Assembly (NCBI RefSeq): GCF_003674095.1
Contig: NZ_RDBF01000017.1
Span: 1 to 58,559, forward strand
Length of the DNA stretch: 58,559 bases
Direction: 5' to 3'
Source: Aeromicrobium phragmitis
Lineage (GTDB): Bacteria; Actinomycetota; Actinomycetes; Propionibacteriales; Nocardioidaceae
A program made the position numbers and the translations under genes. Of the stretch, positions 7,823 to 15,967 are shown in pieces (the first letter of the stretch is position 1; every line of letters starts with the position of its first letter). Below the pieces are notes generated by a model. That model saw only the letters and a program-made list of their open reading frames with translations. It had not been told where the DNA came from and did no database searches.

Positions 7823-9519
7823 GCAGTGCGACGACGCTCATCGTCGAGCGGCTCGGATCGCGGCGCTCGGCGCACCGATGGGTCACACTGCTGCTCATTG
7901 CAGTGGGCTTCCTGGTGCTGTATCCGGTCGTTCGGATGCTGTGGCGTTCGTTCGTCGTCGATGGAGCCTTCAGCCTCAGCGCGTTCGGCCAGCTCTTCGA
8001 GGCCCGCGGCTTCTCCAGCATGCTCGCTGACACGGCGATCTATGTGATCGGCACCGTCATCGTCGCCACGCTCATGGGCGGTTTCCTGGCATGGGCGATG
8101 GAGCGCACCGATGCGCGGATCAATGCCATCGCCGGCGTGCTCCCGGTCATTCCGATCCTGGTGCCCGCGATCGGCCTGATCTTCGGTTACCTCGTGCTGT
8201 TCTCGCCCGAGTCCGGGTACGCCAACATCCTGCTTCGCTGGTTGCTCTCGCTCGAGACGACATCAGGCCCCATCAGTATCGCCAACTTTCCCGCACTCAT
8301 CTTCGTGACGGCGGTGAGTTTCGCGCCGATGGCCTACATGATCGTTTCCGCTTCACTGCGCAACGCGGATCCAGCACTCGAGGAGGCGTCACGGGTCAAC
8401 GGCGCATCGAGGTGGCGCACGTTCTGGCGCGTGACCCTGCCGACGAGTCGGACCGCCATCTTGAGCAGCGCGTTGATGATCGCCATTCTCAGCGTGGGCG
8501 CATTCACCTTCCCGCTCTTCATCGGCACTCCTGCAAACATCACGACGGCCTCGGTCTTCGTCTATCGCGGATTCTCGTCGTGGCCCCCTCAGCAGGACGT
8601 CGCGATTGCGCTCGCCGTGCTGCTGACCATCGTGGTGCAGATCGCGGTGCTTGCGCAGCTCCGCGCCGCGCGGGCTGCCAACCGCGCTGTGATCGCCGGG
8701 AAGCGTTCGTCTGCCAGCGCCCTTCAGCCGCTCGGTCCCTGGCGTTGGGTGGTGCGCGGCTTCATCGCCTTCTACATGACCGCAGTGCTCCTTCCGCTCC
8801 TCGCGTTGATCACGGCCTCGCTACTGCCCTACCGCGGTGCCACGGTGAGCTTCGACAACTTCTCGTTGGACAACTATCGGAGCGTCCTCTCTGACGCCAC
8901 GAGCAGAGAAGCACTCATCAACAGCTTCAGCTTCGGTGCGATCGCCGCGGTGCTTGCGATGTTGATTGCAGCAGTACTGATTTACGCGGCGACCGTGCGG
9001 CAACGGAGTCGAGGGATCGACCTCGTCCTCTACGTGCCCGCCGCGATCCCCAACACCGCCTTGGCGGCGGCCTTCATCGTCGCCTTCGCGGGCCCGCCCT
9101 TCAACCTCTACGGCACGGCCGCCTTGCTCATCCTGGCGTATATCACCGCGTTTCTGCCGCAGGCCTCGGCCTCGGCCACTGCCGCCGTCAGCCAACTCAA
9201 CAAGGAGCTCGTGGAAGCCTCGTACGTCTCCGCAGCGTCCCCGCTCCGAACAGCGCGACGCATCATCGCCCCGCAACTCCTTCCCGGCCTCTTCGCCGGC
9301 TGGGTGATCGTGTTCTTCCTCGGTGTCAACGAGGTCACGATCTCGGTACTCCTGGCCGGCCTCGACACTCCGGTCGTCGGACAGGTCGCGGTCGAGTTCT
9401 TCGAGTCCGGACGCGTTCCGCATGTCACGGCGATGGCGGTGCTGACCTTCATCGCCTCCCTGGTCGTGGTGGCGCTGGCCTACAAGACGGTGTCGCGGGC
9501 TGCCGCGACATCGCGATGA
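7819..9519 (+). CDS. ABC transporter permease, fused two-domain (12 membrane segments)
   Basis: The 566-residue protein contains two binding-protein-dependent permease domains in tandem. Each has an EAA-type coupling loop: EEASRVNGASRWRTFWRVTLP in the first half and VEASYVSAASPLRTARRI in the second. Fused permeases are usual for the COG1178 iron/organic-anion importers, matching the binding protein and ATPase upstream. The GTG at 7819 overlaps the preceding stop; the longer open frame upstream would encode proline/arginine-rich sequence antisense to nothing useful and is not needed. Sixteen bases separate it from the dehydrogenase gene. Confidence 0.9.
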   Translation: MSSATTLIVERLGSRRSAHRWVTLLLIAVGFLVLYPVVRMLWRSFVVDGAFSLSAFGQLFEARGFSSMLADTAIYVIGTVIVATLMGGFLAWAMERTDARINAIAGVLPVIPILVPAIGLIFGYLVLFSPESGYANILLRWLLSLETTSGPISIANFPALIFVTAVSFAPMAYMIVSASLRNADPALEEASRVNGASRWRTFWRVTLPTSRTAILSSALMIAILSVGAFTFPLFIGTPANITTASVFVYRGFSSWPPQQDVAIALAVLLTIVVQIAVLAQLRAARAANRAVIAGKRSSASALQPLGPWRWVVRGFIAFYMTAVLLPLLALITASLLPYRGATVSFDNFSLDNYRSVLSDATSREALINSFSFGAIAAVLAMLIAAVLIYAATVRQRSRGIDLVLYVPAAIPNTALAAAFIVAFAGPPFNLYGTAALLILAYITAFLPQASASATAAVSQLNKELVEASYVSAASPLRTARRIIAPQLLPGLFAGWVIVFFLGVNEVTISVLLAGLDTPVVGQVAVEFFESGRVPHVTAMAVLTFIASLVVVALAYKTVSRAAATSR

Positions 9520-9535
9520 GTGAGGTGGTGACCCC

Positions 9536-10531
9536 ATGGCACAGGTGATGATCATCGGCGGCGATGTACCCGCCGACCTGGTGGCGCGGCTGGAGGCCGA
9601 GCACGACATCGGATACGGCACGCACGCCGACCTTCGATCGGCGACACCTCACGAGGGGATCGCTGCCGCTGAAGCGATGGTCCTGATCGGACAGCCCACG
9701 ATCGACGAGGCCGTGCTCCAACGCGCGCCGCGGCTGAAGGTGATCGCACTCCGTGCGGTCGGGTACGACAAGGTCGATCTGGACGCCTGTGCGCGCCGTG
9801 GTGTCGTCGTGTGCAACACCCCCGACGTGCTGAGCCGAGCCGTCGCAGATCTGACCGTCGGTCTACTCCTGGGAGCCCTCCGGCAGCTGCGGCGCGGAGT
9901 CGACCATGCCTCGGACGGGTGGAGCCAGGGGGCGCCGAAGCCACCGCTCGGCTCGGACCTACGAGGTAAGACTGTGGGAATCGTCGGCTTCGGCAGTATC
10001 GGCCGTGAGGTGGCGCGGACGTGCGCGGCCGGGTTCGGTATGCGTATCGCCTATACGTCGCGCTCCGGTCCATCGACGTCCGCCGACTTCCCCGGCCCTG
10101 GTTGGCTCCCGTTCGAGGATCTTCTCGCGCTCTCCGATGTGATTTCGCTGCACGTTCCGCTGACGCCGGAGACGTGGCACCTCATGGACGAGCATGCGTT
10201 CTCGCAGATGAAGGCCGGCGCTTACCTGGTGAACACCTCACGTGGTGGCCTCGTCGACGAGCCCGCACTCATCGCCGCGCTGCGTGCAGGACACCTCGCC
10301 GGAGCCGCCCTGGACGTGCTGGCGAACGAACCTCCTGATTCGGACAATCCGCTGCTGCGCATGGACAACGTCCTCGTCACGCCGCATATCGGCAGCGCCA
10401 CGGTGGAGACGCGTCGCGCTATGGCGCATCTCGCCGTCGACAACGTGCTTCGGGTGCTGACCGGCGCACCTCCGGCTACGCCGGTCACGACTTCCCCGAC
10501 CTTGACTTCCCTGGAGAGAGGCCCTCAATGA
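9536..10531 (+). CDS. D-2-hydroxyacid dehydrogenase (NAD-dependent)
   Basis: The 331-residue protein is a D-isomer-specific 2-hydroxyacid dehydrogenase. The N-terminal substrate domain has LKVIALRAVGYDKVDLDAC, and the NAD-binding GFGSIG follows GKTVGIV. The catalytic arginine is in NTSRGGLVDE and the catalytic histidine in TPHIGSAT. Family members interconvert 2-oxo acids and D-2-hydroxy acids; glyoxylate, hydroxypyruvate and phosphoglycerate enzymes cannot be told apart here. In this operon it may feed a 2-oxo acid to the KdgD-like enzyme, whose ATG overlaps its stop (ATGA). Confidence 0.87.
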   Translation: MAQVMIIGGDVPADLVARLEAEHDIGYGTHADLRSATPHEGIAAAEAMVLIGQPTIDEAVLQRAPRLKVIALRAVGYDKVDLDACARRGVVVCNTPDVLSRAVADLTVGLLLGALRQLRRGVDHASDGWSQGAPKPPLGSDLRGKTVGIVGFGSIGREVARTCAAGFGMRIAYTSRSGPSTSADFPGPGWLPFEDLLALSDVISLHVPLTPETWHLMDEHAFSQMKAGAYLVNTSRGGLVDEPALIAALRAGHLAGAALDVLANEPPDSDNPLLRMDNVLVTPHIGSATVETRRAMAHLAVDNVLRVLTGAPPATPVTTSPTLTSLERGPQ

Positions 10532-11490
10532 CCGAGACCGACCTGACGATTCCCGACCGCAGTCTGCTGGGGTTCCCTGTGACACCCTATGGCGACGACG
10601 GGGAACTCGCGCTCGACCAACTGGCGACGCAGAGCGAGGTCCTCCTGTCGTACGGCGCCCGTGCCCTCTTCGTGGGGTGCGGCACGGGGGAGGTGCAGTG
10701 CCTCTCGCTCGAGGAGCACGAACGGATCGTGCGCGCCTCGGTCGACGCGACAAACGGGCGTGTCCCGGTGTTCGGGGCGGCCGCCTTCGGCCTGCCGAAC
10801 GCTGTGGACATGGTGCGGCGAGCGGCTCGCGCCGGAGCGTCCGCCATCTTGGCCTTCCCGCCCTACATGTCGACGTTGCACCAGGCGGCGCTACTCAGCT
10901 ACTACGAGCGCCTTGCCGACGAGTCGCCGCTGCCGGTGGTGCTCTACCAGCGCGATGGTGTCGTCTTCAGCCGGGACACGTTGCTCCGCCTGGCGGCCCA
11001 CCCTCGGATCGCGGGGCTCAAGGACGGGACCGGAGCGGTGGAAGTGTTGCAAGCACAGGTGAGCGCGGTCGACGACCCGAACTTCTTCTTCTTCAACGGA
11101 ACACCGACCGCGGAGCTCTTTGCGCCCGCCTTAGGCGCTGTGGGCGTGGCGTCGTATTCCTCCGCACTGCTCAACGTGGTCCCGGAGTTCGCCGAGGACT
11201 TCAACAAGGCGTTCCTCGCCCACGACACGGAGACGATGCAGCACTACACGAAGGAGGTCGTGCTGCCGTTCGTCGAACTCCGCGACCGGGTCGCCGGATA
11301 CGCGGTGTCGCTGATCAAGGAGGGCGTCAACCTTCGCGGGGGCTCTGTAGGCCCGGTGCGAGGTCCGCTCCCGACCCCCACGCCCGCGGACCGGGAGGAC
11401 TTGTCGAGGTGGCTGACCTCGATCGATCTCGACACGCCGCTTCGGCCGAAGGGCGGCGTGGACGCGGAGCGCGAGGGAGTGACGGTCTGA
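10528..11490 (+). CDS. KdgD-like 5-dehydro-4-deoxyglucarate dehydratase (DHDPS superfamily)
   Basis: The 320-residue protein has the features of decarboxylating 5-dehydro-4-deoxyglucarate dehydratase. These are GFPVTPYG at the start, GTGE near residue 51, VVLYQRD with Y140, GLKDG with Schiff-base lysine K165, then PTAELFAPALGAVGVASYSSA, and finally GYAVSLIKEGVNL. KdgD converts its substrate to 2,5-dioxopentanoate with loss of CO2 and water. The last operon gene is a 2,5-dioxovalerate-type dehydrogenase, so the pair could deliver 2-oxoglutarate. The real substrate could be a related 2-oxo diacid, or the enzyme could act as a hydratase-aldolase in an aromatic route. Confidence 0.8.
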   Translation: MTETDLTIPDRSLLGFPVTPYGDDGELALDQLATQSEVLLSYGARALFVGCGTGEVQCLSLEEHERIVRASVDATNGRVPVFGAAAFGLPNAVDMVRRAARAGASAILAFPPYMSTLHQAALLSYYERLADESPLPVVLYQRDGVVFSRDTLLRLAAHPRIAGLKDGTGAVEVLQAQVSAVDDPNFFFFNGTPTAELFAPALGAVGVASYSSALLNVVPEFAEDFNKAFLAHDTETMQHYTKEVVLPFVELRDRVAGYAVSLIKEGVNLRGGSVGPVRGPLPTPTPADREDLSRWLTSIDLDTPLRPKGGVDAEREGVTV

Positions 11491-11684
11491 TGCGTATCCA
11501 CCTCGACCTCGACCTGTGCCTCGGCTACGGCAACTGCGTCATCGAGGCTCCCGAGTATTTCGAGCTCGACGACGACTCGGGCAAGGCCATCGTCCTCATC
11601 GAGAATCCCGCCGAGACGGACCGCTCGGTCGTGGAAGCAGCGGTGCGTTCGTGCCCGGCGGTCGCTCTGCGCCTCGAGGATTGA
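11490..11684 (+). CDS. [3Fe-4S]-type ferredoxin
   Basis: This 64-residue ferredoxin has C10, C16 and C55 (CLGYGNC and SCP). The second position of the usual [4Fe-4S] pattern is replaced by glycine, as in the [3Fe-4S] ferredoxins that serve actinobacterial P450s and Rieske dioxygenases. It is highly acidic, suiting docking to a reductase. Its ATG overlaps the KdgD stop (TGATG) and the reductase gene starts 10 bp after its end. It is therefore the expected electron carrier between reductase and dioxygenase, in place of a Rieske ferredoxin. Confidence 0.9.
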   Translation: MRIHLDLDLCLGYGNCVIEAPEYFELDDDSGKAIVLIENPAETDRSVVEAAVRSCPAVALRLED

Positions 11685-11694
11685 GGGGGCACCG

Positions 11695-12963
11695 ATGACG
11701 CAGACTGCGCAAGCCTCGACGGAACGACGTCCCGATCACGTTCTCGTCGTCGGTGCATCTCTGGCGGGCATCGCCGTCGTCGAGGAACTTCGGGCCTCCG
11801 GTTTCGAGGGCGACGTCACGGTGGTCGATGCGGACCCCGATCTGCCCTATGACCGGCCGCCGCTCTCCAAACAGTTCCTCGTAGGCGCGATGGGTGAGGA
11901 GCGTCTGCTGCTCAAGCCGGAAAGCTGGTATCAAAGCAACGATGTCCGGCTCGATCGCGGGGTGCGCGCGGTCGCTCTCCGCGCACTTCCCGGCGGCGAC
12001 ATTGCCGTGGAGCTGGACTCTGGCCGCGTCATCCACGCCGACGACGTCGTGATCGCGACTGGTGGGCGAGCGCGCCGCATGCGGATCGCGGGAGAACTGG
12101 CGGCGGGGGTAGGGACGTTGCGTTCGGTCGCGGACGCGCGCGCTTTGCGTGAACGTCTGAGTGCGCGAACCGGTGAGCTGCTGGTCGCGGGGGCGGGATT
12201 CATCGGGCTGGAAGTCGCTTCGGCGGCCGTCACGTTCGGATGGAGGGTGACGGTCGTGGACCGCGCCGCCGCACCACTGGCTCGTGTCCTGCCGTCCGAG
12301 GTCGTGTCCCTCTGCTTGGCGCAGGTGCCGGCGGGCCAGGTGGACATCGTCTGTGACTCCGATCTGCGTCGCCTCGACGAGCGCGGCGGTCGCTTGGTGG
12401 CCGAGCTCGCCGACGGTTCGATTCGAACCTTCGACGAGGCGGTGGCCGGTATCGGGATGACTCCGAACGTCGAGTGGTTGGAGGACTCGTCGATCGAGAT
12501 CGGGGACGGGCTGACTTGCGACGGCCAGGGGCGGACCTCCCTTGCTCATGTCTGGGCGGCCGGCGACGTGGCCTGTTGGCCGAACACCTCGACGGGACTT
12601 CGAGTCCGCACCGAACAGTGGCAAGCAGCGCGTGAACAAGGCCGGATCGTCGCCCAAGCGATGCTCGGATCCGACGGCGTGTGGTCGACCCCGCCGTACT
12701 TCTGGACCGAATTGTTCGGGCGTCGTGTCCAAGTGGTGGGAGTGTGTGACGCCACGATGAGCGCCCGGACTTTCACCGACGAGCGGCAGCGTTCGCTCGT
12801 CCTCGTGGGAGAGGCCTCCCTCCGAGCCGTGATTGCGGTCAACAACCCGCGATGGGCGGCCTTCGGTCGCCGATGGCTCACGGAGGGCATCACCGCGGAG
12901 GATGCCGCCCAAAGAGCCCGGGAGCTGACAGTTCCGGGCGCAGAACTCAAGCCAGCGCAATGA
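11695..12963 (+). CDS. ferredoxin reductase (FAD/NAD-dependent, Rieske-system type)
   Basis: The 422-residue protein has an N-terminal FAD site (VVGASLAGIAVVEELRASGF, then YDRPPLSK), an NAD site (VAGAGFIGLEVASAA) and the second FAD motif WAAGDVACWPN. This is the rhodocoxin/BphA4-like reductase group that passes electrons from NADH to small ferredoxins. GAGGGGG precedes the ATG. With the preceding ferredoxin and the following oxygenase subunits it completes a three-component oxygenase system. Confidence 0.92.
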   Translation: MTQTAQASTERRPDHVLVVGASLAGIAVVEELRASGFEGDVTVVDADPDLPYDRPPLSKQFLVGAMGEERLLLKPESWYQSNDVRLDRGVRAVALRALPGGDIAVELDSGRVIHADDVVIATGGRARRMRIAGELAAGVGTLRSVADARALRERLSARTGELLVAGAGFIGLEVASAAVTFGWRVTVVDRAAAPLARVLPSEVVSLCLAQVPAGQVDIVCDSDLRRLDERGGRLVAELADGSIRTFDEAVAGIGMTPNVEWLEDSSIEIGDGLTCDGQGRTSLAHVWAAGDVACWPNTSTGLRVRTEQWQAAREQGRIVAQAMLGSDGVWSTPPYFWTELFGRRVQVVGVCDATMSARTFTDERQRSLVLVGEASLRAVIAVNNPRWAAFGRRWLTEGITAEDAAQRARELTVPGAELKPAQ

Positions 12964-12978
12964 AGGAGAGGTAACGAA

Positions 12979-14379
12979 GTGGAATCAGAGCAGATTCGCG
13001 AACTCGTCGACATCCCGAACGGGGTGGCAAGCCGCTCGATCTTCGTAGACGAGGAACTCTACCGCCAGGAACTGAAGCAGATTTTCGGACGGGGCTGGCT
13101 GATGGTCGGCCACGAATCACAGGTCCCCGAGCCGGACGACTTCATGCTCAGCCGCATGGGCGAAGAGTCCGTCATCCTCACCCGGGACCGGCAGGGCGAG
13201 CTTCACGTCCTGCTCAATTCCTGCCGGCATCGCGGCATGAAGGTGTGCCGATTCGACAAGGGCAACACGAGGCTCTTCACCTGCCCGTACCACGCGTGGA
13301 GCTATACGACCGACGGTTCGCTCGTCGAGCGGGCAGGCGACCTGTTCGGCGTTCCCGGATGGAAGACGCACTATCACGAGGCCCTGGACAAGAAGGAATG
13401 GGGACTCATCAGCGTCGCTCAGATGCGCAACTACAAGGGCACGATCTGGGCGACGTGGGACATCGACGCTCCGCCGCTCGAAGAGTACTTGGGCAGCTTC
13501 AAACTGTGGCTCGACTCGGCGTTGAACTCTCGCAGTGGCGAGGAGGGCGGCTCGACCGTGCTCGTCGGTGTGCAGAAGTGGCGCGTCAAGTGCAACTGGA
13601 AGTTCGCGCCCACGAACTTCATCGGTGACGCCGCCCACGCGGTCAGCCACAAGTCCGTGAACCTCGCCAACATCAGTCCGAGCGGTAGCGGACGCCGCGA
13701 TCAGCGCGCAAAGGGGCACTACGCCTTCGGCTGGCCCGACCTGGGCCACGGGGGGCTCGGATTCACTCCCCGTCCCGAGGAGGAGTGGGAGCAGGGCTCG
13801 GTCTTCGGCCGATTCCCCGAGGTCAGCGAGTACTTCCGCGAGGTCTTCGAGAAGCGCAAGGTCGAGCGTGCCGGTGAGACCCACTATCAGGGGAAGGGCA
13901 CGATCTTCCCCAACACGTCCTTCCACGAGGATCAGCCGCGGACCATCATCGTGCACCATCCGAACGGTCCGGAGGAGACCGAGTTCTGGCGGTACTACCT
14001 GGTCGACGCGGACGCGCCTGAGTTCGTGAAAGACACGTTGCGTCACTACTTCATGACGTATTCCGGCCCTGGCGGCATGACGGAGCAGGACGACCTTGAG
14101 AACTGGTTGTACGCCAGCGACGCGAGCAAGGGCATGATCGCCCGCCAATTCCCCTACAACTACCAACAGGGCCTGGGGTACTCCGAGCCGTTCGACGGCT
14201 ACCCGGGCTCGGTCTGGTGCGGTTACCGCGAGACGGAGCAGAATCAGCTGATCTTCCTCAAGCGGTGGTCGGAGTTCATGCAGGGCTGGAACTGGGACGA
14301 ACTGATGCACCGGTCGACGCATCCCGATTACGTTCCGTTCCCGCTGAAGGCTGGCGAAAACGTCGAGGAGGTCCGATGA
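12979..14379 (+). CDS. Rieske non-heme iron dioxygenase, alpha subunit
   Basis: This is the 466-residue catalytic subunit. The Rieske cluster ligands are C82, H84, C102 and H105 (SCRHRG and TCPYHAW). The mononuclear iron site is in NFIGDAAHAVSHKS: bridging D217, H220 and H224, with the carboxylate in EQDDLENW (D371 or D372). The two histidines are three residues apart rather than the four or five I know from naphthalene or biphenyl dioxygenases. The enzyme should insert O2 into an aromatic or unsaturated acid; the substrate cannot be read from sequence. GTG start with AAGGAGAGG upstream; the stop overlaps the beta-subunit ATG. Confidence 0.92.
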   Translation: MESEQIRELVDIPNGVASRSIFVDEELYRQELKQIFGRGWLMVGHESQVPEPDDFMLSRMGEESVILTRDRQGELHVLLNSCRHRGMKVCRFDKGNTRLFTCPYHAWSYTTDGSLVERAGDLFGVPGWKTHYHEALDKKEWGLISVAQMRNYKGTIWATWDIDAPPLEEYLGSFKLWLDSALNSRSGEEGGSTVLVGVQKWRVKCNWKFAPTNFIGDAAHAVSHKSVNLANISPSGSGRRDQRAKGHYAFGWPDLGHGGLGFTPRPEEEWEQGSVFGRFPEVSEYFREVFEKRKVERAGETHYQGKGTIFPNTSFHEDQPRTIIVHHPNGPEETEFWRYYLVDADAPEFVKDTLRHYFMTYSGPGGMTEQDDLENWLYASDASKGMIARQFPYNYQQGLGYSEPFDGYPGSVWCGYRETEQNQLIFLKRWSEFMQGWNWDELMHRSTHPDYVPFPLKAGENVEEVR

Positions 14380-14933
14380 GCATGGCATCTACCGACCGGG
14401 TCGGCGTCGAGGAGGCGCTCCGTCTGCAGTTCGAGATCGAGCAACTCTACGCGCGAGAGGCGCATCTGCTCGATGAACGCAGGTTCGAGCAGTGGCTCGA
14501 CCTCTTCGCCGATGACTTCATGTTCCGCGTGCCCATCGCGCAGAACGTTGCGTTCAACGCCCTGGAGGAGGAATACCTCGAGGACGCACTCGCGATCAGC
14601 TGGATTCATGACGACAAACCGACCATGGCGAAGCGCGTCGAGCAGATCAGAACTGGTGTCCACTGGGCCGAAGAACCGCTCTCTCGCACCGTGCATCTGG
14701 TGAGCAACGTGCTCATCGACGTCGTGGAATCGGACGACGACGGCCCCCTCGAACTCGATGTGAAAAGCGGCGTGCTCTCGTACCGGCACCGGCTCACTGA
14801 CCAGGAGGACACCGTGGTTGGGCGTCGCCATGACCGGCTCCGCCGGATCGACGACGTCTGGCTGATCAGCGGACGGACGCTCTACATCAGCCAGACCGTC
14901 TACCTCGGTAGCTCGTTCAGCCACTTCATCTAG
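14376..14933 (+). CDS. Rieske dioxygenase, beta subunit
   Basis: The 185-residue protein has the compact SnoaL/NTF2-like fold signature of ring-hydroxylating dioxygenase small subunits: FEIEQLYAREAHLLDERRFEQW, LDLFADDFMFRVP, and a C-terminal RHDRLRRIDDVWLISGRTLY. It is structural and assembles with the alpha subunit into an alpha3beta3 hexamer. The start codon overlaps the alpha stop in ATGA, giving the 1:1 coupling expected for the complex. Confidence 0.92.
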   Translation: MSMASTDRVGVEEALRLQFEIEQLYAREAHLLDERRFEQWLDLFADDFMFRVPIAQNVAFNALEEEYLEDALAISWIHDDKPTMAKRVEQIRTGVHWAEEPLSRTVHLVSNVLIDVVESDDDGPLELDVKSGVLSYRHRLTDQEDTVVGRRHDRLRRIDDVWLISGRTLYISQTVYLGSSFSHFI

Positions 14934-14946
14934 AGGGAGAAGAACC

Positions 14947-15168
14947 GTGAGTACGCAACGACAACCGCAGGACTCCATGGCCGTGGTCGAGGGCGACCGC
15001 CTCCGGCTCAACGACGGCTCGGTCGTATCCGTCGATTTCAACCCCCGCGACGGTGTTTGGCTCTTCTGCACCTATGTCTCGAGCCCCGACGAGTCACTCG
15101 TCGGGCAGTCGCAGCAACCGGTCTACGGCACCGAGGTGGCCGCGTTCGTGGAAGGAGAGGACGCATGA
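14947..15168 (+). CDS. small orphan protein of the dioxygenase operon
   Basis: The gene encodes 73 residues with no family I recognise. The product is acidic and probably all-beta (DRLRLNDGSVVSVDFNPRDG, then a C-terminal VAAFVEGEDA), with no membrane segment and one cysteine. GAGGGAGAAG lies before the GTG start, and its TGA overlaps the SDR ATG (ATGA), so it is well embedded in the operon and very likely translated. It could be an assembly factor, a substrate-binding accessory protein, or an enzyme-fold fragment. Confidence 0.65.
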   Translation: MSTQRQPQDSMAVVEGDRLRLNDGSVVSVDFNPRDGVWLFCTYVSSPDESLVGQSQQPVYGTEVAAFVEGEDA

Positions 15169-15917
15169 GCGTCGAAGGCACCACCGTCGTCGTGACGGGT
15201 GGCGGACGAGGGTTGGGACGAGCCTTCGCCCGCGGATTGGCCGACGCTGGTGCGAATGTCGTCCTGGCCGATATCGCCGACACCTCTGAAGCGGTCGGGG
15301 AGATCGAGGAGTCGGGTGGCAGTGTTTTGCCGCTTCGCGTCGACATCACCGACCAGTCATCCCTCAAGGCGATGGTGCGCGATGCGACCGACCGTTTCGG
15401 GGGCGTCGACGTCCTGATCAACAACGCGGCGTACTTCCGCGCCGCCCGGTCCGGCAGCTTCGAGGACGTCGACCTCGATGAGCTGGATCGGTGCCTGGAG
15501 GTCAACGTCAAGGGCACATGGTTGGCGACCCGAGCCGTGCTTCCGCTGATGAAGGCAGCAGGTCACGGCAAGATCATCAACGTCAGCTCGGCCTCGATCT
15601 GGAAAGGCACCAGCGCGACCGGGCCGCACTACCTGACGTCCAAGTCGGCATTGATCGGGTTCACCCGGGCGTTGGCCCGTGAGCTCGGTCCCCACGGGAT
15701 CACCGTCAACAACCTCGTGCCAGACGCCATCCCCGAGACCGGGCTGAGCAGCGATGGGTCCTCCGGCAGTTTGAGCCGCCAGATCGATCAGCGTTGCCTC
15801 AAACGTGAGCAGAAGGCTCAAGACATGGTCGGCACGGTGCTCTATCTCAGCGGCTCGGGTTCTGACTTCGTCACGGGCCAAAGTCTCCACGTCAATGGCG
15901 GCTCCTTCTTCAGCTGA
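15165..15917 (+). CDS. SDR family dehydrogenase (probable diol/alcohol dehydrogenase)
   Basis: The 250-residue classical short-chain dehydrogenase has the cofactor motif TGGGRGLGRAFARG, NNAA near residue 87, the active-site serine in NVSSAS and YLTSK as the catalytic YxxxK. The C-terminal GQSLHVNGGSFFS is typical of the family. Next to a Rieske dioxygenase it is the natural candidate for re-aromatising or oxidising a cis-diol, but an alcohol dehydrogenase role is equally possible. The start at 15165 overlaps the preceding stop. An in-frame ATG further upstream overlaps the small gene and is rejected. Confidence 0.88.
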   Translation: MSVEGTTVVVTGGGRGLGRAFARGLADAGANVVLADIADTSEAVGEIEESGGSVLPLRVDITDQSSLKAMVRDATDRFGGVDVLINNAAYFRAARSGSFEDVDLDELDRCLEVNVKGTWLATRAVLPLMKAAGHGKIINVSSASIWKGTSATGPHYLTSKSALIGFTRALARELGPHGITVNNLVPDAIPETGLSSDGSSGSLSRQIDQRCLKREQKAQDMVGTVLYLSGSGSDFVTGQSLHVNGGSFFS

Positions 15918-15967
15918 CCGCCCTGCACTCCGCAGTACACATCACCAGACTCAGAAAGGGCACGCTC

